7,867 nt of DNA, taken from assembly GCA_016288175.1 (NCBI GenBank), contig JAEEYN010000070.1:1-7867 (forward strand), given 5' to 3'. A program made the translations under genes and the position numbers. Shown piece after piece: positions 5,548 to 7,867 of the stretch (position 1 is its first letter; each line of letters begins with the position of its first letter). The stretch comes from Bacillota bacterium. GTDB taxonomy: Bacteria; Bacillota; Clostridia; Christensenellales; CAG-138. The notes under the pieces are model-generated. The model saw only the letters and a list, made by a program, of their open reading frames with translations. It was not told the origin of the DNA and ran no database searches.

Positions 5548-6189
5548 ATGAAGAAAGCACTTGCAATTATGTTTGTTGCGCTGATGCTCGTCTCCCTCAC
5601 TGCCTGCGGAACAAGGAACGAGCCGAACTACAACCTCGATCGCGGCGAACTGACTGTCCCGACCCCCGTGCCGACCGCCGCGCCGACTCCGGAGCCCACT
5701 CCCGTGCCGACTCCGATCCCGAGGATCCCGTTCACCGGAACCATCGAGGATAACGTATTCGATACAGAACTGTTCTCCATGAACGTTCCCGAGAAGACCA
5801 GGTACAATCCCAGTACCTGGCAGCTCTACAAGGACAAGAGGCTGAAGGAGACCTCCCATGACCTCTATGTCGTATCCAGGGATCATTCCATCGTTGCCAA
5901 CGGCATCAACATGGAGGAGATCGAAGCGTTCGTAAGGAGCAAGCTCAGCTATCCCCCGAGGGAACTCACCATTCTCCAGTCCGAAGAACTGCACGGCGCT
6001 GACGGCAGCGAAGGCATCCGCATGCTCTGCCAGGTCATCTACCACAGCGACACCTTCTACTCCGTCTTCTATGTCGGCGTGAAGGGCGACATCACGCTTG
6101 AGATCATCAGCGACGACAACATGCTTGCGAAGCATAAGGATTTCGCCGAGGCGCTGTACGAAAGCTTCGGAACCATCGTGTTCAAATAA
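5548..6189 (+). CDS. Lipoprotein with Pro/Thr-rich linker, function unknown
   Basis: A 213-residue exported lipoprotein. It has a KK N-terminus, a hydrophobic segment at 4-16 and a textbook lipobox LTAC with Cys20 as the lipidated residue. A Pro/Thr-rich spacer of repeated PTP units spans about 36-58 and would hold the domain away from the membrane. The folded domain (about 60-213) has DTELFSMNVPEKTRY, LYVVSRDHSIVANG, EAFVRSKLSYPP, a central MLCQVIYHSDTFYSVFYVG strand pair, DITLEIISDD and a closing ALYESFGTIVF. The pattern, with a short peptide of interest followed by 'YSVFYVGVKGDITLEI' and 'F..ALYESFGTI', resembles small surface lipoproteins of the PsbP or 'DUF' kind, but I do not recognise the family. 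The ATG has GGAGG at 7 nt. Codon use differs from its neighbours: seven of the nine arginines use AGG, and AAG is favoured. Single-gene unit between a strong promoter and a strong terminator, so probably abundant. Confidence 0.88.
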   Translation: MKKALAIMFVALMLVSLTACGTRNEPNYNLDRGELTVPTPVPTAAPTPEPTPVPTPIPRIPFTGTIEDNVFDTELFSMNVPEKTRYNPSTWQLYKDKRLKETSHDLYVVSRDHSIVANGINMEEIEAFVRSKLSYPPRELTILQSEELHGADGSEGIRMLCQVIYHSDTFYSVFYVGVKGDITLEIISDDNMLAKHKDFAEALYESFGTIVFK

Positions 6190-6200
6190 TCATCGAATGC

Positions 6201-6231
6201 AAAGAGCCCGCTGTTAAAGCGGGCTCTTTTT
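6201..6231 (+). terminator. Intrinsic terminator after the lipoprotein gene
   Basis: A perfect 12-bp stem AAAGAGCCCGCT / AGCGGGCTCTTT with loop GTTAA is followed by further T residues. It starts 11 nt after the lipoprotein stop. Confidence 0.92.
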
Positions 6232-6268
6232 AACAAACGGGCAGCAGCGCCGCTGCGGAGGAGGAACA

Positions 6269-6940
6269 ATGGTCAATATCGGCAACGACTGGGATGAGAT
6301 CCTTAAGGAAGAATTCAAAAAGGATTATTATCTCAAGCTGCGCGCTTTTCTTGCGAACGAATACCGCACGCGGATGATCTATCCGAATATGTACGATATT
6401 TTCAACGCCCTTCGCTACACCTCTTTCGAAAACTGCAAAGCCGTCATCATCGGGCAGGATCCCTACCACGGCCCCGGCCAGGCGCACGGTCTCTGCTTTT
6501 CCGTTCAGCGCGGGGTCGAGCCGCCGCCTTCGCTCAAAAACATTTTCAAAGAGCTTTCGGACGACGTCGGCTTCGTTTATCCCGGCCACGGCGAACTCAC
6601 GTATTGGGCGAAGCAGGGCGTGCTGATGCTGAACACGGTCCTGACGGTCCGCGAGCATCAGCCCAACAGCCATAAGGGTATGGGCTGGGAGATATTCACC
6701 GACAGGGTCATTTCGGAGCTGAACAAAAAAGATACGCCCGTCGTGTTCCTGCTCTGGGGCGCGAACGCGCGGCAGAAGGCGCGGGTCATCACAAACCCGA
6801 TCCACGTGAAGCTCGAAGCGCCGCACCCGAGCCCGCTTTCCGCCTATAACGGCTTCTTCGGCTGCCGTCATTTCTCGAAATGCAACGCCATCCTTGAAAA
6901 GAGCGGCCAAACGCCGATCGACTGGCAGCTGCCGGAATGA
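6269..6940 (+). CDS. ung: Uracil-DNA glycosylase, family 1
   Basis: A 223-residue protein of the usual family 1 UDG length. It removes uracil from DNA by cleaving the N-glycosidic bond, starting base excision repair of deaminated cytosine and misincorporated dUMP. The water-activating loop GQDPYHGPGQAHG (62-74) carries the catalytic Asp64. Phe77 in LCFSV stacks on uracil. PPPSLKN (85-91) is the Pro-rich loop, LNTVLTVR (121-128) supplies the uracil-contacting Asn122, and HPSPLS (186-191) contains catalytic His186 and the Leu190 that is pushed into the DNA helix. All key residues are present, so it should be active. The ATG follows GGAGGAGG at 4 nt. It lies 79 nt after the lipoprotein stop and downstream of that gene's terminator; no good promoter is visible between, so it may rely on read-through or a weak promoter. 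It ends at a bidirectional terminator shared with the convergent redox gene. Confidence 0.98.
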   Translation: MVNIGNDWDEILKEEFKKDYYLKLRAFLANEYRTRMIYPNMYDIFNALRYTSFENCKAVIIGQDPYHGPGQAHGLCFSVQRGVEPPPSLKNIFKELSDDVGFVYPGHGELTYWAKQGVLMLNTVLTVREHQPNSHKGMGWEIFTDRVISELNKKDTPVVFLLWGANARQKARVITNPIHVKLEAPHPSPLSAYNGFFGCRHFSKCNAILEKSGQTPIDWQLPE

Positions 6941-6953
6941 TTCTTTTCATATT

Positions 6954-6988
6954 AAAAGGCTTTCACCCAACCGGGCGAAAGCCTTTTT
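6954..6988. terminator. Bidirectional terminator between ung and the flavodiiron-type gene
   Basis: An 11-bp stem AAAAGGCTTTC (6954-6964) / GAAAGCCTTTT (6977-6987) continues after one mismatch into CCC/GGG with an AACC loop. There is a T run on the plus strand (6984-6988) and TTTTAAT on the minus strand, so it can stop both convergent genes. Confidence 0.9.
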
Positions 6989-7007
6989 CGTATGGCTTAT
7001 CTTTTGA

Positions 7008-7867
7008 TCATTTCAACGGCTCGAAATCCTCCGCACCGTGCTTGCACAGCGGGCAGACGAAGTCCGCCGGGAGCTCGTCCCCCTCGTAAACATAGCCGCA
7101 GATCTTGCAGACAAAGCCCTTCTTCGGGCCGTCCGCCGGCGCGGGCTTCGGCTTGATATGCTCGAAATAATAGCTGTAGGTGACGGACGGGATCTCCGCG
7201 TCGAGCACCGTCGCTTCGGTCACTTCCGCAACGAAGAGAGTGTGGGTGCCGTAATCCCTCGCCTCAATGACTTTGCCGGAAATGAACGCGTTCGTGTATT
7301 TCGGAATGTAGTAAACGCCGTTCGCGCTGCGGCGGACGCTGTCGCATTTTTCAAACTTGTTGACGTCCCTTCCGCTCTGGAAGCCGAAATGCTTGAAGAC
7401 CTTGAACGGAACGGTCTCGTTGAGGACGGAAACGTTGAAAACGCCGGTCCTGCGGATCATTTCCTCGGTGTAATTCGCCTTGTTGACGGCGATCGTGAGG
7501 CGCTTCGGGTCGTCCGTGAGCTGAACGGCGGTGTTGATGATGCAGCCGTTGTCCTTGCTGCCGTCGCGCGCGGTCAGCACGAAAAGGCCGTAGGAGAGCT
7601 TGAACATCGCCGCGTTCTCGATGCCGCTCGCAGGCGCGGCGGGAGCGGGCTCGTCCTCCCGCATGGAGTCCGCGATGGCCTTTGCGAGCGCTTTCACGTC
7701 CTCAAGCTGGTCTTCGCGCAGCGAGGAACGGATGTCCACGGTGTTTTCAAGGAAGGTCATGCCCTTGAGCGGTTCGAGGATGCCGCGCATGAGCTTGCCG
7801 CTGGTCGGGGCCCAGGAGCCGTTCTGGATGAACGCCACGGTGCGGTTCCTGAGCTGGTGCTCCGCGA
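7008..7867 (-). CDS. Flavodoxin (end)-flavin reductase-rubredoxin fusion, probable flavodiiron protein (5' end outside window)
   Basis: The frame is open to the right edge, and similarity continues through it, so the start lies outside; a GTG at 7838 sits mid-domain and is not the start. Codons before it read AEHQLRNRT, leading into VAFIQNGSWAPTSGK, the last strand and cofactor loop region of the flavodoxin domain of FprA-type flavoproteins. After an Ala/Pro-rich spacer (roughly 7620-7660) comes a flavin reductase-like split barrel (about 7155-7610; KLSYGLFVLTA, NTAVQLTDDPKRLTIAVNK, GVFNVSVLNE). The end is a rubredoxin domain with iron ligands in CKICGYVYEG and CPLCKHGAEDF. The reductase-rubredoxin half resembles Moorella high-molecular-weight rubredoxin, which passes electrons from NADH to FprA. 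Fusion to the flavodoxin end suggests a complete flavodiiron protein reducing oxygen or NO to protect an anaerobe. The diiron domain itself is not visible. Confidence 0.88.
   Translation of the reverse strand, partial: AEHQLRNRTVAFIQNGSWAPTSGKLMRGILEPLKGMTFLENTVDIRSSLREDQLEDVKALAKAIADSMREDEPAPAAPASGIENAAMFKLSYGLFVLTARDGSKDNGCIINTAVQLTDDPKRLTIAVNKANYTEEMIRRTGVFNVSVLNETVPFKVFKHFGFQSGRDVNKFEKCDSVRRSANGVYYIPKYTNAFISGKVIEARDYGTHTLFVAEVTEATVLDAEIPSVTYSYYFEHIKPKPAPADGPKKGFVCKICGYVYEGDELPADFVCPLCKHGAEDFEPLK

Noticed and set aside
5240..5566. Minus-strand frame of 108 codons in the divergent intergenic region
   Set aside because: It covers both promoters and the leader, has no ribosome binding site and no recognisable motif.
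5527..6135. Minus-strand frame of 202 codons opposite the lipoprotein
   Set aside because: Shadow of the lipoprotein gene, which has a signal peptide, lipobox, promoter and terminator.
6230..6910. Minus-strand frame of 226 codons opposite ung
   Set aside because: Antisense to an unmistakable uracil-DNA glycosylase with complete catalytic motifs.
7836..7838. GTG as the start of the flavin reductase/rubredoxin gene
   Set aside because: The frame continues upstream with flavodoxin-domain similarity (EHQLRNRT) to the window edge, and there is no ribosome binding site.

Overview
The window looks like a piece of a GC-rich (by eye, mid-to-upper 50s percent) Gram-positive anaerobe of the class Clostridia. 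The best marker is a complete SCIFF (ranthipeptide) precursor gene next to its radical SAM maturase, a pair that is close to a signature of Clostridia. Strong GGAGG ribosome binding sites, sigma-A type promoters, lipoproteins, an ECF sigma factor with a DUF4367-type membrane partner, and an oxygen-detoxifying flavodiiron/rubredoxin protein all fit an anaerobic firmicute. No rRNA, tRNA, CRISPR array or insertion sequence was seen.

Minus strand, 1-1431: a two-gene signalling unit. An ECF sigma factor (start revised to 1178) is driven by a clear TTGATA-17-TATTAT promoter. It overlaps by four bases (ATGA) with a single-pass membrane protein with a DUF4367-like outer domain, which runs off the left edge and is probably the anti-sigma factor. 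A strong terminator at 1395-1431 insulates this unit from the next one.

Minus strand, 1515-5248: a SCIFF operon. A near-consensus promoter (TTGACT-17-TATAAT) is followed by a 52-residue cysteine-rich precursor peptide (scfA), an intrinsic terminator with a UUCG loop, the radical SAM/SPASM maturase (scfB), and, with no gap at all, an Orn/Lys/Arg decarboxylase family PLP enzyme. Next comes a lipoprotein that has its own promoter overlapping the decarboxylase stop codon. The terminator between peptide and enzyme probably lets the cell make much more peptide than maturase. The peptide has Gly where, as I recall, the characterised SCIFF peptides carry the Thr that accepts the thioether, so this may be a variant crosslink.

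Plus strand, 5377-6989: divergently from the SCIFF promoter, a strong promoter with a leader of about 136 nt drives a second lipoprotein with a Pro/Thr linker and distinctive codon use. It ends at a strong terminator. Uracil-DNA glycosylase (ung) follows and ends at a bidirectional terminator.

Minus strand, 7008-7867: the C-terminal part of a multidomain redox protein (end of a flavodoxin domain, flavin reductase domain, rubredoxin domain). It is cut by the right edge and is most likely a flavodiiron protein fused to its own electron-delivery module. It converges on ung.
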